A DNA stretch of 64,000 nucleotides from assembly GCF_000421225.1 (NCBI RefSeq), contig NZ_ATWL01000003.1, positions 124,001 to 188,000 on the forward strand, written 5' to 3'. Below the pieces are notes generated by a model. That model saw nothing but the letters and a program-made list of their open reading frames with translations. It was not told where the DNA came from and did not search any database. Numbering within the stretch: position 1 is the stretch's first letter; each line of letters opens with the position of its first letter. The position numbers were made by a program, and so were the translations under genes. Of the stretch, positions 15,130-24,285 are shown piece after piece. Origin of the DNA: Ruania albidiflava DSM 18029. GTDB lineage: Bacteria > Actinomycetota > Actinomycetes > Actinomycetales > Beutenbergiaceae.

Positions 15130-17658
15130 ATGTTCGAGAGATTTACCGACCGAGCCCGTCGGGTAGTCGTCCTCGCCCAAGAAGAGGCGCGGATGCTTAA
15201 CCACAACTACATCGGCACCGAGCACATCCTGCTCGGCCTCATCCATGAGGGCGAAGGCGTTGCCGCGAAGGCGTTGGAGTCGCTGAACATCTCCCTGGAA
15301 GCAGTACGCCAGCAGGTGCAGGAGATCATCGGCGAGGGCCAGCAGGCCCCGAACGGGCACATCCCGTTCACCCCGCGCGCCAAGAAGGTGCTGGAGCTGT
15401 CCCTGCGCGAGGCGCTGCAGCTCGGCCACAACTACATCGGCACCGAGCACATCCTGCTCGGCCTGATCCGTGAAGGTGAGGGCGTCGCCGCCAAGGTGCT
15501 CACCAAGCTCGGCGCCGACCTGAACCGGGTGCGCCAGCAGGTCATCCAGCTGCTGTCCGGCTACCAGGGCAAGGAGCCGGTCTCCGCTGGTGGCCCGGCC
15601 GAGGGCACCCCGTCCGGGTCTGCCGTGCTGGACCAGTTCGGCCGCAACCTCACCCAGGCGGCCCGGGACGTGAAGCTCGACCCGGTGATCGGGCGTGCCA
15701 ACGAGATCGAGCGGGTGATGCAGGTGCTCTCCCGGCGCACCAAGAACAACCCGGTGCTGATCGGTGAGCCCGGCGTCGGCAAGACGGCGGTGGTGGAGGG
15801 CCTGGCCCAGGACATCGTCCGCGGCGACGTGCCCGAGACGCTGAAGGACAAGCAGCTCTACACCCTCGACCTCGGTGCCCTGGTGGCCGGCTCCCGCTAC
15901 CGCGGTGACTTCGAGGAGCGGCTGCGCAAGGTGCTCAAGGAGATCCGCACCCGCGGCGACATCATCCTGTTCATCGACGAGATCCACACGCTCGTGGGTG
16001 CCGGGGCCGCCGAGGGCGCCATCGACGCCGCCAGCATCCTCAAGCCGATGCTGGCCCGCGGCGAGCTGCAGACCATCGGTGCCACCACGCTCGAGGAGTA
16101 CCGCAAGTACATCGAGAAGGACGCCGCCCTGGAGCGCCGGTTCCAGCCGATCCAGGTGGCCGAGCCCACGCTCGCGCACACCATCGAGATCCTCAAGGGA
16201 CTGCGCGACCGGTACGAGGCGCACCACCGGGTGACCATCACCGATGACGCCCTGGTGGCGGCGGCCAACCTCGCCGACCGGTACGTCAACGACCGGTTCC
16301 TGCCGGACAAGGCGATCGACCTGATCGACGAGGCCGGTGCCCGGCTGCGCATCCGCCGGATGACCGCCCCACCGGAGCTGCGGGAGCTCGACGAGCAGAT
16401 CGCCGAGACCCGCCGCGCCAAGGAGTCCGCGATCGACGACCAGGACTTCGAGCGTGCCGCCCGGCTGCGGGACGAGGAGAAGACCCTCTCGAGCACCCGC
16501 GCGGAGAAGGACAAGGCCTGGAAGTCCGGTGATCTGGACAACGTCGCGGAGGTGGACGAGGAGCTGATCGCTGAGGTCCTCGCCAACTCCACCGGCATCC
16601 CGGTGTTCAAGCTCACCGAGGAGGAGTCCAGCCGGCTGCTGCGGATGGAGGACGAGCTGCACAAGCGGATCGTCGGCCAGGACGCGGCGGTCAAGGCGCT
16701 CTCCCAGGCGATCCGGCGCACCCGTGCCGGCCTGAAGGACCCGAAGCGCCCCGGCGGCTCGTTCATCTTCGCTGGGCCCACCGGCGTCGGGAAGACCGAG
16801 CTGGCCAAGGCGCTCGCGGAGTTCCTGTTCGGGGACGAGGACGCGCTCATCCAGCTGGACATGAGCGAGTACTCCGAGAAGCACACCGTGTCCCGGATGT
16901 TCGGGTCCCCGCCCGGGTACGTCGGCTACGAAGAGGGTGGCCAGCTCACCGAGAAGGTGCGCCGCCGTCCGTTCTCCGTGGTGCTGTTCGACGAGGTGGA
17001 GAAGGCGCACGCGGACATCTTCAACTCGCTGCTGCAGATCCTCGAGGACGGTCGTCTCACCGACGCCCAGGGCCGCGTGGTGGACTTCAAGAACACCGTG
17101 ATCATCATGACCACCAACCTCGGCACCCGGGACATCGCCAAGGGGCTGATCACCGGGTTCCAGGCCGGCGGTGACCTGTCCACCAGCTACGACCGGATGA
17201 AGACGAAGGTGAACGAAGAGCTCAAGCAGCACTTCCGCCCCGAGTTCCTCAACCGGGTGGACGACGTGATCGTGTTCCCGCAGCTGTCCCAGGAGGAGAT
17301 CCACCAGATCGTGGACCTGATGGTGGACAAGCTCTCCGACCGCCTGGCGGACAAGGACATGGACATCGAGCTCACCGAGGCCGCGCACCAGCTGATCGCC
17401 GAGCGTGGGTACGACCCGGTGCTCGGGGCCCGGCCGCTGCGCCGCGCGATCCAGCGGGAGATCGAGGACCAGCTCTCGGAGAAGATCCTCTACGGCGAGC
17501 TGCACGCCGGCCAGAAGATCATCGTGGACGCCACCGGCGAGGGCCTGCTCGGCGAGTTCACCTTCACCGGTGTGGACAAGCAGAAGGACGAGAAGGAGCC
17601 GCTGGCAGTCGGTGCGGGCTCGGCGCCGCAGCTGCCGGAGGCCTCCTCCGGCGAGTAG
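15130..17658 (+). CDS. clpC: ATP-dependent Clp protease ATP-binding subunit ClpC
   Basis: An 842-residue Hsp100/Clp unfoldase. It has an N-terminal double Clp-N repeat (1-145, each with [13 protein letters not shown]), AAA+ domain 1 (Walker A GEPGVGKT, Walker [15 protein letters not shown]), the UVR-like/middle coiled coil (about 415-475, REEE/RARR-rich) and AAA+ domain 2 ([27 protein letters not shown]). The C-terminal ~90 residues form the D2 small domain, which meets ClpP. It feeds unfolded substrates to ClpP1P2 and is usually essential in actinobacteria. GAGGA precedes the ATG at 15130; the earlier in-frame ATG at 15052 is not supported by homology. A possible ClgR box is upstream. Confidence 0.96.
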   Translation: MFERFTDRARRVVVLAQEEARMLNHNYIGTEHILLGLIHEGEGVAAKALESLNISLEAVRQQVQEIIGEGQQAPNGHIPFTPRAKKVLELSLREALQLGHNYIGTEHILLGLIREGEGVAAKVLTKLGADLNRVRQQVIQLLSGYQGKEPVSAGGPAEGTPSGSAVLDQFGRNLTQAARDVKLDPVIGRANEIERVMQVLSRRTKNNPVLIGEPGVGKTAVVEGLAQDIVRGDVPETLKDKQLYTLDLGALVAGSRYRGDFEERLRKVLKEIRTRGDIILFIDEIHTLVGAGAAEGAIDAASILKPMLARGELQTIGATTLEEYRKYIEKDAALERRFQPIQVAEPTLAHTIEILKGLRDRYEAHHRVTITDDALVAAANLADRYVNDRFLPDKAIDLIDEAGARLRIRRMTAPPELRELDEQIAETRRAKESAIDDQDFERAARLRDEEKTLSSTRAEKDKAWKSGDLDNVAEVDEELIAEVLANSTGIPVFKLTEEESSRLLRMEDELHKRIVGQDAAVKALSQAIRRTRAGLKDPKRPGGSFIFAGPTGVGKTELAKALAEFLFGDEDALIQLDMSEYSEKHTVSRMFGSPPGYVGYEEGGQLTEKVRRRPFSVVLFDEVEKAHADIFNSLLQILEDGRLTDAQGRVVDFKNTVIIMTTNLGTRDIAKGLITGFQAGGDLSTSYDRMKTKVNEELKQHFRPEFLNRVDDVIVFPQLSQEEIHQIVDLMVDKLSDRLADKDMDIELTEAAHQLIAERGYDPVLGARPLRRAIQREIEDQLSEKILYGELHAGQKIIVDATGEGLLGEFTFTGVDKQKDEKEPLAVGAGSAPQLPEASSGE

Positions 17659-17696
17659 CCGCCCCGGAAGCCACACGCAGGGCCGGTCGGGTGCGA

Positions 17697-17815
17697 GAGC
17701 GCCCGGCCGGCCCGGTGCGTTCTGGTGCTCGCATGGCGTGGTGCTCGCGTGGTGCTCGTGTGGAGGATCGGTGCTGCTCTGACACCAGCAGACGTCCACA
17801 CCAGAGCACGCCGGC
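17697..17815 (+). terminator. repeat-rich region with imperfect hairpin after clpC
   Basis: Three near-copies of TGGTGCTCGC occur between 17720 and 17760. A downstream TCCACACC-AGAGCAC arm (about 17795-17809) pairs with GTGCTC-GTGTGGA (about 17752-17764). This forms an imperfect stem between the convergent clpC and GDSL hydrolase genes, probably a bidirectional terminator. No coding signal was seen in the 244 bases between the genes. Confidence 0.4.
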
Positions 17816-17902
17816 GACGGCGGAGCTCACCTGGCTGAGGTGTTCTCCCCGTGCGTAGGGGTCGGGCCGGCGGCGGCGTGGGCGCGGGCGTGGGCCGCGG
17901 GC

Positions 17903-18490
17903 TCAGGCCTGGTAGAGCTCCAGCCAGCGGTCGGCCAGGAACCGGTGGCCGGCTTCGGTCGGGTGCACCCCGTCGTGGGCGAGCGCCGCGGCACCGGTCC
18001 GCGCGGCGACCTCGGCCAGCGGTCCGTCGGTGGCCAGGTAGTCGGTGGCGAACTCGGCGGCGAGGCGGCGCACCACCTGGATCTTCGGGTCCAGGTCCTC
18101 GCGCCAGGACCACTGTTCTTCGTTCACCGGGAGCAGGAACGGCTCGATGAGCACGATCCGCCCGATGCCCGCCTCCCGGGACCGGGTGAGGATGTCCCGG
18201 TAACCGGCCTCGTAGTCGGCGGCCGAGGTGGGATCCTCGGAGTCGTACCGGCGCCAGGTGTCGTTGATACCGATCATGATCGAGAGCACTGCGGGGGAGT
18301 GCACGAGCACGTCGGCGTCCCAGCGGGCCTGCAGGTCCTTCACCCGGTTGCCGCCGATGCCGGTGTTGATCACCCGCTCCTCCGGCAGCCCAGCAGCCAC
18401 CAGTGCGGCATAGCCTGCGCCGAGGCTGGTCAGGTCGTCACGGTCACGGCCACAGTCGGTGATCGAGTCACCGGTCAGAAGAATCGTCAC
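17903..18490 (-). CDS. SGNH/GDSL-family hydrolase
   Basis: A 195-residue single-domain SGNH hydrolase. All four blocks are present: GDSIT (block I, nucleophile Ser), TGIGGNR (block II, oxyanion Gly), IGIND (block III, Asn) and DGVHPT (block V, Asp and His). It lacks a signal peptide and should act in the cytoplasm as an esterase or lipase on small acyl or acetyl esters. It is convergent with clpC and divergent from the DEAD-box helicase; its start lies about 150 bases from the likely helicase start. It resembles the TesA/rhamnogalacturonan-acetylesterase-like fold, but is not close to the pectin genes. Confidence 0.85.
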   Translation of the reverse strand: MTILLTGDSITDCGRDRDDLTSLGAGYAALVAAGLPEERVINTGIGGNRVKDLQARWDADVLVHSPAVLSIMIGINDTWRRYDSEDPTSAADYEAGYRDILTRSREAGIGRIVLIEPFLLPVNEEQWSWREDLDPKIQVVRRLAAEFATDYLATDGPLAEVAARTGAAALAHDGVHPTEAGHRFLADRWLELYQA

Positions 18491-18638
18491 GGTCCCTGAC
18501 CCTATCGCCAGCTGTGAGGCTGCCCACGATGGTCGTGCCCGCGTGCCGGGATGGGGGACACTAGTGGGTAGGGCAGCGACAGGAGCGCGCCCGGCATCGC
18601 GGTTTCGGGTGCGCCGGCTGGACGCTGGTGAGCGCCAA

Positions 18639-20336
18639 GTGACGGTCTCTGCGGTGAACCTCGACCTGCGGAGTAGTTACTTGTCTGCACCATCCATGCC
18701 TGCCCAGAGCTTCCTCGACCTCGGCGTCCCAGCCCCGCTGGTGGACTCCCTCACCGCAGGAGGCATCACCTCGCCGTTCCCGATCCAGTCCGCCACCCTC
18801 GCCGACACCCTCGCCGGGCGGGACGTGCTCGGCCGCGGCCGCACCGGCTCCGGCAAGACCCTCGCGTTCAGCCTGCCGATGGTGGCCAACCTCACCGGCC
18901 GGCGCGCCCAGCGGGGTCGCCCGCTGGGACTGGTGCTCGCCCCCACCCGAGAGCTGGCCAGCCAGATCAGCGCCACCCTCACCCCGCTGGCCAAGGCGGC
19001 TGGGCTGCGCACCACGGTGATCTTCGGCGGGGTCGGCCAGGGCCGGCAGGTGGAGGCCCTGGCCGCCGGGGTGGAGATCCTCGTCGCCTGCCCGGGGCGA
19101 CTGGAGGACCTGCGCGGTCAGGGCCACCTGCACCTGGACACCGTGGAGATCACCGTGCTCGACGAGGCCGACCACATGGCAGACCTAGGCTTCCTCCCGG
19201 TGGTGCGCCGCATCCTGGACGCCACCCCGGCCAAGGGCCAGCGGATGCTGTTCTCCGCCACTCTGGACCGCGGTGTGGACGTGCTGGTGAAGAAGTACCT
19301 GCACCGCCCCCTGCAGCACTCCGTGGACCCGGAGACCTCACCGGTGGGGGAGATGACCCATCACATCCTCGAGGTCGCCGACCCGGCCGCCAAGCGCGAG
19401 CTGGTCGAACGCCTTGCCTCCGGGAGCAGGCGCCGGCTGCTGTTCACCCGCACCAAGCACCAGGCGCGCAAGCTCGCCCGACAGCTCACTGCCAACGGCA
19501 TCCCCGCCGTCGACCTGCACGGCAACCTGAGCCAGAACGCCCGGGAACGCAACCTGGAGGCGTTCACCACCGGCACCGTGCGAGTGCTGGTCGCCACCGA
19601 CATCGCCGCCCGTGGCATCCACGTGGACGATGTGGACCTGGTGGTGCACGTGGATCCACCCGCCGAGCACAAGGCCTACCTGCACCGCTCTGGACGGACT
19701 GCCCGCGCCGGGTCCGGTGGCACCGTGGTCACGATCATGCTCAGCGAGCAGCGCGGTGACGTGCGCCAGCTGCTGCGCGCGGCGAAGATCTCCGCGCGAC
19801 CGCAGCCCGCCGCACAGCAGCTGGTCGATGCCCTGGTCGGCCAGGTCGCACCGCGGGTGGCACCGGAGCACGCCCCCGCCGCGGCAGCTCGTAAGCCGGC
19901 TCCGCAGGGCCAGCGGCCCGGCCGCAAACCGCGCACTGGGCAATCAGGGGGCGCCGGCGACCGGCGCCGACCCGCAGCAGGGGCCCAGGGCGGTTCGTCG
20001 CGCAGCCGTGGTGGTCGCGGCCGGGGCTCGGGGGCACTGGACCGGGACCGGTCGGGCGCACGCACCGGGCAGCCGGCTGGACGCGGTGCTGGTGGGCGTG
20101 GCTCGACCAGGTCTGGCGGACCGAGCCGGTCCGGGGCCCCGACCCGGGCCGGCGGTTCGACCCTGACCTACTCGACCTCCTCGGGCCAGGTCGGCGGCCA
20201 GACCCGTTCCGGGATGCAGGCGTCCTGGGCCACCGTCCCCGACGGTCCACGCGCCGGCTCCGGGAGCAGCCCATCGCGCAGGGGTCGCCGGTCCCGCCGG
20301 GCGGACCGTCCGGGCGGCCCACCCAGCGGCCGTTGA
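18639..20336 (+). CDS. DEAD-box ATP-dependent RNA helicase
   Basis: A roughly 565-residue DEAD-box helicase with all motifs in order: Q-motif region (FLDLGVPAPLV...PFPIQ), GRTGSGKT, PTRELASQI, DEAD, SAT, and in domain 2 ATDIAARGIHV and HRSGRTARAG. After about residue 400 comes a long basic, Gly/Arg/Ser-rich tail (SRGGRGRGSG, GRGAGGRGSTRSGG) that resembles RGG-type RNA-binding tails. Likely roles are cold-shock or ribosome-assembly RNA unwinding. Start choice is uncertain: the GTG at 18639 has a weak GAGCG upstream; an ATG at 18696 is an alternative that trims 19 residues. Confidence 0.85.
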   Translation: MTVSAVNLDLRSSYLSAPSMPAQSFLDLGVPAPLVDSLTAGGITSPFPIQSATLADTLAGRDVLGRGRTGSGKTLAFSLPMVANLTGRRAQRGRPLGLVLAPTRELASQISATLTPLAKAAGLRTTVIFGGVGQGRQVEALAAGVEILVACPGRLEDLRGQGHLHLDTVEITVLDEADHMADLGFLPVVRRILDATPAKGQRMLFSATLDRGVDVLVKKYLHRPLQHSVDPETSPVGEMTHHILEVADPAAKRELVERLASGSRRRLLFTRTKHQARKLARQLTANGIPAVDLHGNLSQNARERNLEAFTTGTVRVLVATDIAARGIHVDDVDLVVHVDPPAEHKAYLHRSGRTARAGSGGTVVTIMLSEQRGDVRQLLRAAKISARPQPAAQQLVDALVGQVAPRVAPEHAPAAAARKPAPQGQRPGRKPRTGQSGGAGDRRRPAAGAQGGSSRSRGGRGRGSGALDRDRSGARTGQPAGRGAGGRGSTRSGGPSRSGAPTRAGGSTLTYSTSSGQVGGQTRSGMQASWATVPDGPRAGSGSSPSRRGRRSRRADRPGGPPSGR

Positions 20337-20445
20337 TGCTGCGGCCCGGGAGGGACGAAGGTCCCCGGTAGCGAGCCGTTCTCGTCGATAGCGTGGAATC
20401 ACCCCCACCGATCACGGTCGGGGTGGACCAAGGAGGCGCATCGTC

Positions 20446-21501
20446 ATGAAGGCACTCGTCTATCACGGGCCCGGTCAGAAGGCGTGGGAGGAGGTGCCGG
20501 ACCCGACGATCCTCGAACCGACCGACGTGATCGTGCAGGTCGACACCACCACCATCTGCGGCACCGACCTGCACATCCTCAAAGGTGACGTCCCCGCCGT
20601 CACACCTGGCCGGATCCTGGGGCACGAGGGCGTCGGCACCATCACCGAGGTCGGCTCCGCGGTCGGGACTCTGGCGGTCGGCGACCGGGTGATCATCTCC
20701 TGTGTGTCCGCGTGCGGCTCCTGCTCGTACTGCCACCAGCAGCTGCCGTCGCACTGTCTGCACGCCGAGGGGGCACCAGGTGTCGGGTGGATCTTCGGGC
20801 ACCTGATCGACGGCACCCAGGCTGAGTACGTCCGGGTCCCGTTCGCCGACAGCTCCCTGCACAAGCTGCCCGAGGCAGTCAGCGACGAGGCGGCCGTGAT
20901 GCTGTCGGACATCTTGCCGACCGGCTTCGAGATCGGGGTGCGCAACGGCCGGGTGAAGCCGGGCGATGTGGTCGCCGTGATCGGCGCCGGACCAGTGGGC
21001 CTGGCAGTGGTCATGACTGCCGGCCTCTACGGGGCCTCTCGCGTGATCGCGATCGACCTGGATGACAACCGGCTGGAGCTCGCCAAGGAGTTCGGCGCGA
21101 CCGACTCGGTGAACAGCGGTGCCGCGGACTGGCAGGACCAGGTCCTGGCCATGACCGACGGTCTGGGCGTGGACGTGGCCGTCGAGGCAGTCGGTGTGCC
21201 CGCGACCTTCGAGATGTGCACCGAGCTGATCCGGCCTGGTGGCACGGTGGCGAACGTGGGCGTGCACGGCAGCTCGGTCGAGCTGAAGCTGCAGGACCTG
21301 TGGATCAAGGACATCGCCATCACCACCGGTCTGGTCTCGGCGACCACCACACCGATGCTGCTCAAGCTGGTGGCCCAGGGCAAGCTCGACCCGGAGCGGT
21401 TCGTGACCCACACCTTCGCCATGGATGACTTCATGGATGCCTACGACACCTTCGGTCGCGCGGCCGAGACGAAGGCGATGAAGGTCATCGTCCGGCGCTG
21501 A
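20446..21501 (+). CDS. zinc-dependent alcohol dehydrogenase family protein
   Basis: A 351-residue medium-chain dehydrogenase. The catalytic zinc site is visible (ICGTDLHILKG with the Cys, GHEGVG with His-Glu), as is the four-cysteine structural zinc lobe (CVSACGSCSYCHQQLPSHC) and the NAD(P) Rossmann motif GAGPVGLA. The order and spacing fit the zinc alcohol dehydrogenase/Tdh-like branch that reduces short-chain aldehydes or ketones. A clear AAGGAGG site precedes the ATG at 20446. It stands alone; a hairpin lies after it. Substrate cannot be told from sequence. Confidence 0.88.
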   Translation: MKALVYHGPGQKAWEEVPDPTILEPTDVIVQVDTTTICGTDLHILKGDVPAVTPGRILGHEGVGTITEVGSAVGTLAVGDRVIISCVSACGSCSYCHQQLPSHCLHAEGAPGVGWIFGHLIDGTQAEYVRVPFADSSLHKLPEAVSDEAAVMLSDILPTGFEIGVRNGRVKPGDVVAVIGAGPVGLAVVMTAGLYGASRVIAIDLDDNRLELAKEFGATDSVNSGAADWQDQVLAMTDGLGVDVAVEAVGVPATFEMCTELIRPGGTVANVGVHGSSVELKLQDLWIKDIAITTGLVSATTTPMLLKLVAQGKLDPERFVTHTFAMDDFMDAYDTFGRAAETKAMKVIVRR

Positions 21502-21522
21502 GCCACCGGCACCGCGTGTCCG

Positions 21523-21565
21523 GCCTCCACTGTGGGCGAGACGGTCTCCGTCCCACAGTGGAGGC
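21523..21565 (+). terminator. perfect hairpin after the alcohol dehydrogenase
   Basis: The 14-base arm 21523-21536 (GCCTCCACTGTGGG) is the exact complement of 21552-21565. An inner GAGAC/GTCTC stem continues the helix in the loop. There is no U-tract. It lies 22 bases after the dehydrogenase stop and before the glutaredoxin gene, so it probably ends that transcript. Confidence 0.7.
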
Positions 21566-21597
21566 ACGGGGTGCCGCACCCGGGTGATACTGGACAG

Positions 21598-22035
21598 GTG
21601 CGTCGTGGATGGTGGTGGCTCCTGCTGGTCGCGGTCGTGGCGGTGCTGGTCACGTTCGCCCTGGACCGGCAGTGGCTGTTCTTCGCCGGGTACGGGCTGG
21701 CGATGACCGCTGTGCTGGTCTGGACGTTCCCCTGGCGGGGCCGGGGCGGGACGAGCCAGGCTGAGCTGGACCGCTTGCCGGCAGACGACCCGGCCCGAGC
21801 CGTGGTGATCTACTGGCGGCCCGGGTGCCCGTACTGCAGTGCGCTGCGGCGGCGGCTCGGTCGACTGGGCCGCTCGGCGACCTGGATCAACATCTGGACC
21901 GACGAGGACGCCGCCGCCTACCTGCGCAGCGTCAACGACGGCAACGAGACCGTGCCCACTGTGGTGATCGACGGCGTCGCGCACACCAACCCGCCCGCTG
22001 GGCAGGTCCGCCCGCACCTGGTCGCCGCTGCATGA
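21598..22035 (+). CDS. membrane-anchored glutaredoxin-like protein
   Basis: A 145-residue protein with two N-terminal transmembrane segments (about 4-22 and 25-43) and a C-terminal glutaredoxin fold. The active-site motif CPYC follows VVIYWRPG, and TVPTVVIDG is the cis-Pro loop. It could form a membrane-bound thiol-disulfide reductase facing the cytoplasm, perhaps dependent on mycothiol, as many actinobacterial glutaredoxins (mycoredoxins) are. The GTG at 21598 removes about 22 N-terminal residues from a longer open frame that runs through the upstream hairpin; this is preferred because the hairpin would otherwise be coding. Confidence 0.8.
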   Translation: MRRGWWWLLLVAVVAVLVTFALDRQWLFFAGYGLAMTAVLVWTFPWRGRGGTSQAELDRLPADDPARAVVIYWRPGCPYCSALRRRLGRLGRSATWINIWTDEDAAAYLRSVNDGNETVPTVVIDGVAHTNPPAGQVRPHLVAAA

Positions 22036-22087
22036 GCGGTCGGCTCCACTAGGCTCATCCCACTCGAGCAGAAGGGGTGATCCTCTG

Positions 22088-23179
22088 GTGTCCGCCAGCA
22101 CGTACCCCGGCGCACGGCCGGGGATGAGCGACGTCGCCCGGCTGGCCGGTGTCTCCCACCAGACCGTCTCCCGGGTGCTCAACGGTCACCCGAACGTGCG
22201 GCCGGCGACCCGTGACCGCGTGCAGGCGGCAATCCGTGAGCTCGGCTACCGGCGCAACAGTGCCGCCCGCGCCCTGGTCACCCGGCGCTCCGGGGCGATC
22301 GGCATCGTCACCACCGGCTCGATGCAGTTCGGCCCGGCCACCACGCTGGCGGTGCTGGAGCAGTCCGCACGTGCCGCCGGCTACTTCGTGACCGTGGCGA
22401 TGGCCCCGGACCCGACTCCCGAGGTGCTCACCGGAGTGCTGGACTCGCTGATGGACCAGGCCGTCGAGGGGGTGGTGGTGATCGCGCCGGTGGAGCAGGT
22501 GGCCCGCGCCGCCCAGGCGGTCTCCGCGCAGCTGCCGGTGCTGCTGATCTCCGCGGCGGACGCCGACGCGTTCGAGCCACCGGTGCTGCACGTGGACCAG
22601 GCCGCCGGAGTGCACCTGGTGGTCGAGCACCTCACCGGCCTGGGCCACCGGGACGTGGTGCACGTGGCCGGCCCGCCGGAGTGGTTCGACGCCCAGGTGC
22701 GCCAGCGCGCCTGGTGGGAGGCGCTGGCCGGGGCCGGGCTGGTGCCGCGGGCGGACCTGGTCGGAGACTGGAGCGCCGCCTCCGGCTACGCGGCCGCCCA
22801 GGAGCTGCTCACCGACCTGCCGCAGGCAGTGTTCGCCAGCAACGACCAGATGGCTCTCGGGGTGCTGCACGCCTTCGCTGAGGCGGGGGTGGGAGTGCCG
22901 GAGCAGGTGAGTGTGGTGGGCTTCGACGACGTCGTCGGCTCGGACCACTACATCCCACCGCTGACCACTGTGCAGCAGGACTTCGTCACCCTGGGCCGGC
23001 GGGCGATCGAGGTGCTGGTGGCACAGATCGCCGGCGCGGAGGAGGTGGCCGAACCGGTCACTCCCTCGCTGGTGGTGCGCGCCAGCACCGGCCCTGCCCG
23101 TGAAGCGGCACCGGCGGGCCGAGAGGCGGCACCGCAGGCCCGTCCGAGCACCGGCACCGCGTCCGCCGGTCGACAGTAG
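22088..23179 (+). CDS. LacI-family transcriptional regulator
   Basis: A 363-residue LacI/GalR regulator with an N-terminal HTH (SDVARLAGVSHQTVSRVLNGH) and the hinge RNSAARALVTRRS, followed by a periplasmic-binding-like sugar-sensing domain. It ends in a Pro/Ala-rich tail. The GTG start at 22088 follows AGGGGTGAT. The closest sugar operon is araBDA, about 1 kb downstream, which has a LacI-type operator at 24176-24189, so this protein is a candidate arabinose repressor. An AraC and a VOC gene stand between, so the link is only by proximity. It is not the rhamnose LacI at 35 kb. Confidence 0.85.
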   Translation: MSASTYPGARPGMSDVARLAGVSHQTVSRVLNGHPNVRPATRDRVQAAIRELGYRRNSAARALVTRRSGAIGIVTTGSMQFGPATTLAVLEQSARAAGYFVTVAMAPDPTPEVLTGVLDSLMDQAVEGVVVIAPVEQVARAAQAVSAQLPVLLISAADADAFEPPVLHVDQAAGVHLVVEHLTGLGHRDVVHVAGPPEWFDAQVRQRAWWEALAGAGLVPRADLVGDWSAASGYAAAQELLTDLPQAVFASNDQMALGVLHAFAEAGVGVPEQVSVVGFDDVVGSDHYIPPLTTVQQDFVTLGRRAIEVLVAQIAGAEEVAEPVTPSLVVRASTGPAREAAPAGREAAPQARPSTGTASAGRQ

Positions 23180-23188
23180 CGCCGGCCC

Positions 23189-23590
23189 GTGTTCACCCCG
23201 ACCGAGGACGAGAACCGCAGGTTGCTGCGTGCACGGGACGCGCTGGACCGCGACTACGCGCAGCCGATCGACGTGCCGGCAGTGGCGGCGCTGGCGTACA
23301 TGTCGCCCGCGCACTTCAGCCGCCGGTTCCGTGGTCTGTTCGGCGAGACACCACACCGGCACCTGCAGCGACGCCGGGTGGAGCGCGCCTGCGCCCTGTT
23401 GCGGGACACCACGCTGCCGGTGACCGACGTAGCGCTGGCGGTGGGCTTCGCCAGCCTCGGTACCTTCAGCCGAACATTCACCGCGATCGTCGGCCGCAGC
23501 CCGAGCCGGTACCGGCGGGAGACACACCCGGTGGACGTGCCGGTCTGCTTCACCAAGGCCTGGACGCGGCGACCGAGCAGTTTTGGATAA
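23189..23590 (+). CDS. AraC-family regulator (HTH domain only)
   Basis: A 133-residue protein made almost wholly of the AraC double helix-turn-helix: DVPAVAALAYMSPAHFSRRFRGLFGE and VTDVALAVGFASLGTFSRTFTAIVGRSPSRYR, both near-canonical (given in part). There is no separate ligand domain, so it may respond to protein partners or be constitutive. It starts (GTG 23189) ten bases after the LacI stop and sits 35 bases before a VOC-family gene. AraC-only plus VOC/glyoxalase pairs are common in actinobacteria, and the regulator usually controls the enzyme. Confidence 0.83.
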   Translation: MFTPTEDENRRLLRARDALDRDYAQPIDVPAVAALAYMSPAHFSRRFRGLFGETPHRHLQRRRVERACALLRDTTLPVTDVALAVGFASLGTFSRTFTAIVGRSPSRYRRETHPVDVPVCFTKAWTRRPSSFG

Positions 23591-23625
23591 GCGGCTCGGC
23601 AGCGTGTGCGCTTAGCGTTGGCGGC

Positions 23626-24090
23626 ATGATCACCGGAATCAGCATCCACAGCGTCTATGTTCTTGACCAGCAGAAGGCCCTCGACTTCTACGTCGACATC
23701 CTCGGCTTCGAGGTGACCGCCGACGTGGACATGGGCTTCATGCGCTGGCTCACCGTCGCCCCGGCCAGCCAGCCCGACCGGAACATCCTGCTGGAGGTCC
23801 CGGCGCCGCCGATGCTTCCGGAGAGGACCGCAGCCACGGTGCGCGAGCTGGTCACCCAAGGAGCCATGGGCACTGCCGCCATCTTGTCCACAGACGACTG
23901 CCAGGCGACCTACGACGAGCTCCTCGCCAAGGGGGTGGAGTTCACCGAGAAGCCCACCAAGCAGCCCTACGGGATCGACTGTGCGCTGCGCGACCCGTTC
24001 GGCAACCACATCCGCATCACCCAGCAGACACCGCTGCAGGAGATCACCGAGGAGGACCTCGCCTGCTGGGGTGGTGCGCACCAGGACTGA
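23626..24090 (+). CDS. VOC (glyoxalase/bleomycin-resistance-like) family protein
   Basis: A 154-residue vicinal-oxygen-chelate fold with two beta-alpha-beta-beta-beta modules. It begins ITGISIHSVYVLDQQKALDFYVDILGFEV, where the His is the first metal-binding position, and ends with RDPFGNHIRITQ. The reaction cannot be deduced. It is on the same strand and 35 bases after the AraC-type gene, its likely regulator. A 16-bp perfect hairpin follows the stop at 24105-24143 and separates it from araB. Confidence 0.82.
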   Translation: MITGISIHSVYVLDQQKALDFYVDILGFEVTADVDMGFMRWLTVAPASQPDRNILLEVPAPPMLPERTAATVRELVTQGAMGTAAILSTDDCQATYDELLAKGVEFTEKPTKQPYGIDCALRDPFGNHIRITQQTPLQEITEEDLACWGGAHQD

Positions 24091-24104
24091 TCACCCATCC
24101 GCCC

Positions 24105-24143
24105 GAGTCCTCATGCCACGGGTGCAGCGTGGCATGAGGACTC
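24105..24143 (+). terminator. perfect 16-bp hairpin terminator after the VOC gene
   Basis: GAGTCCTCATGCCACG at 24105-24120 is the exact complement of 24128-24143, with a 7-base loop. It starts 14 bases after the VOC stop and lies before the araB operator, so it should isolate the ara operon. No U-tract follows. Confidence 0.75.
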
Positions 24144-24175
24144 ACGCATGGGGTTGTGGACTGGTCACCCATTGT

Positions 24176-24189
24176 TGTGAGCGCTAACA
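24176..24189. promoter_or_regulatory. LacI-family operator upstream of araB
   Basis: TGTGAGCGCTAACA is a near-perfect palindrome centred on AGCGCT, differing from its complement only at one symmetric pair. Its form (TGT-x-AGCGCT-x-ACA) is typical of LacI/GalR operators. It lies 97 bases before the araB ATG in otherwise GC-rich DNA, where a repressor could block araBDA transcription. The LacI gene at 22088 is a candidate binder. Confidence 0.65.
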
Positions 24190-24285
24190 TCGAGGCAGGA
24201 CCCCGGTCTCTGCACCTGACGCCTTAGCATCGAGTCGCCGGCAACCATCCGGCCCCCGTGCACCGAAGCCCACTGCGAGGACCCC

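Noticed and set aside
15073-17799. A 908-codon minus-strand frame over clpC
   Set aside because: Exact antisense of a certain gene; His/Leu/Val-rich composition without motifs.
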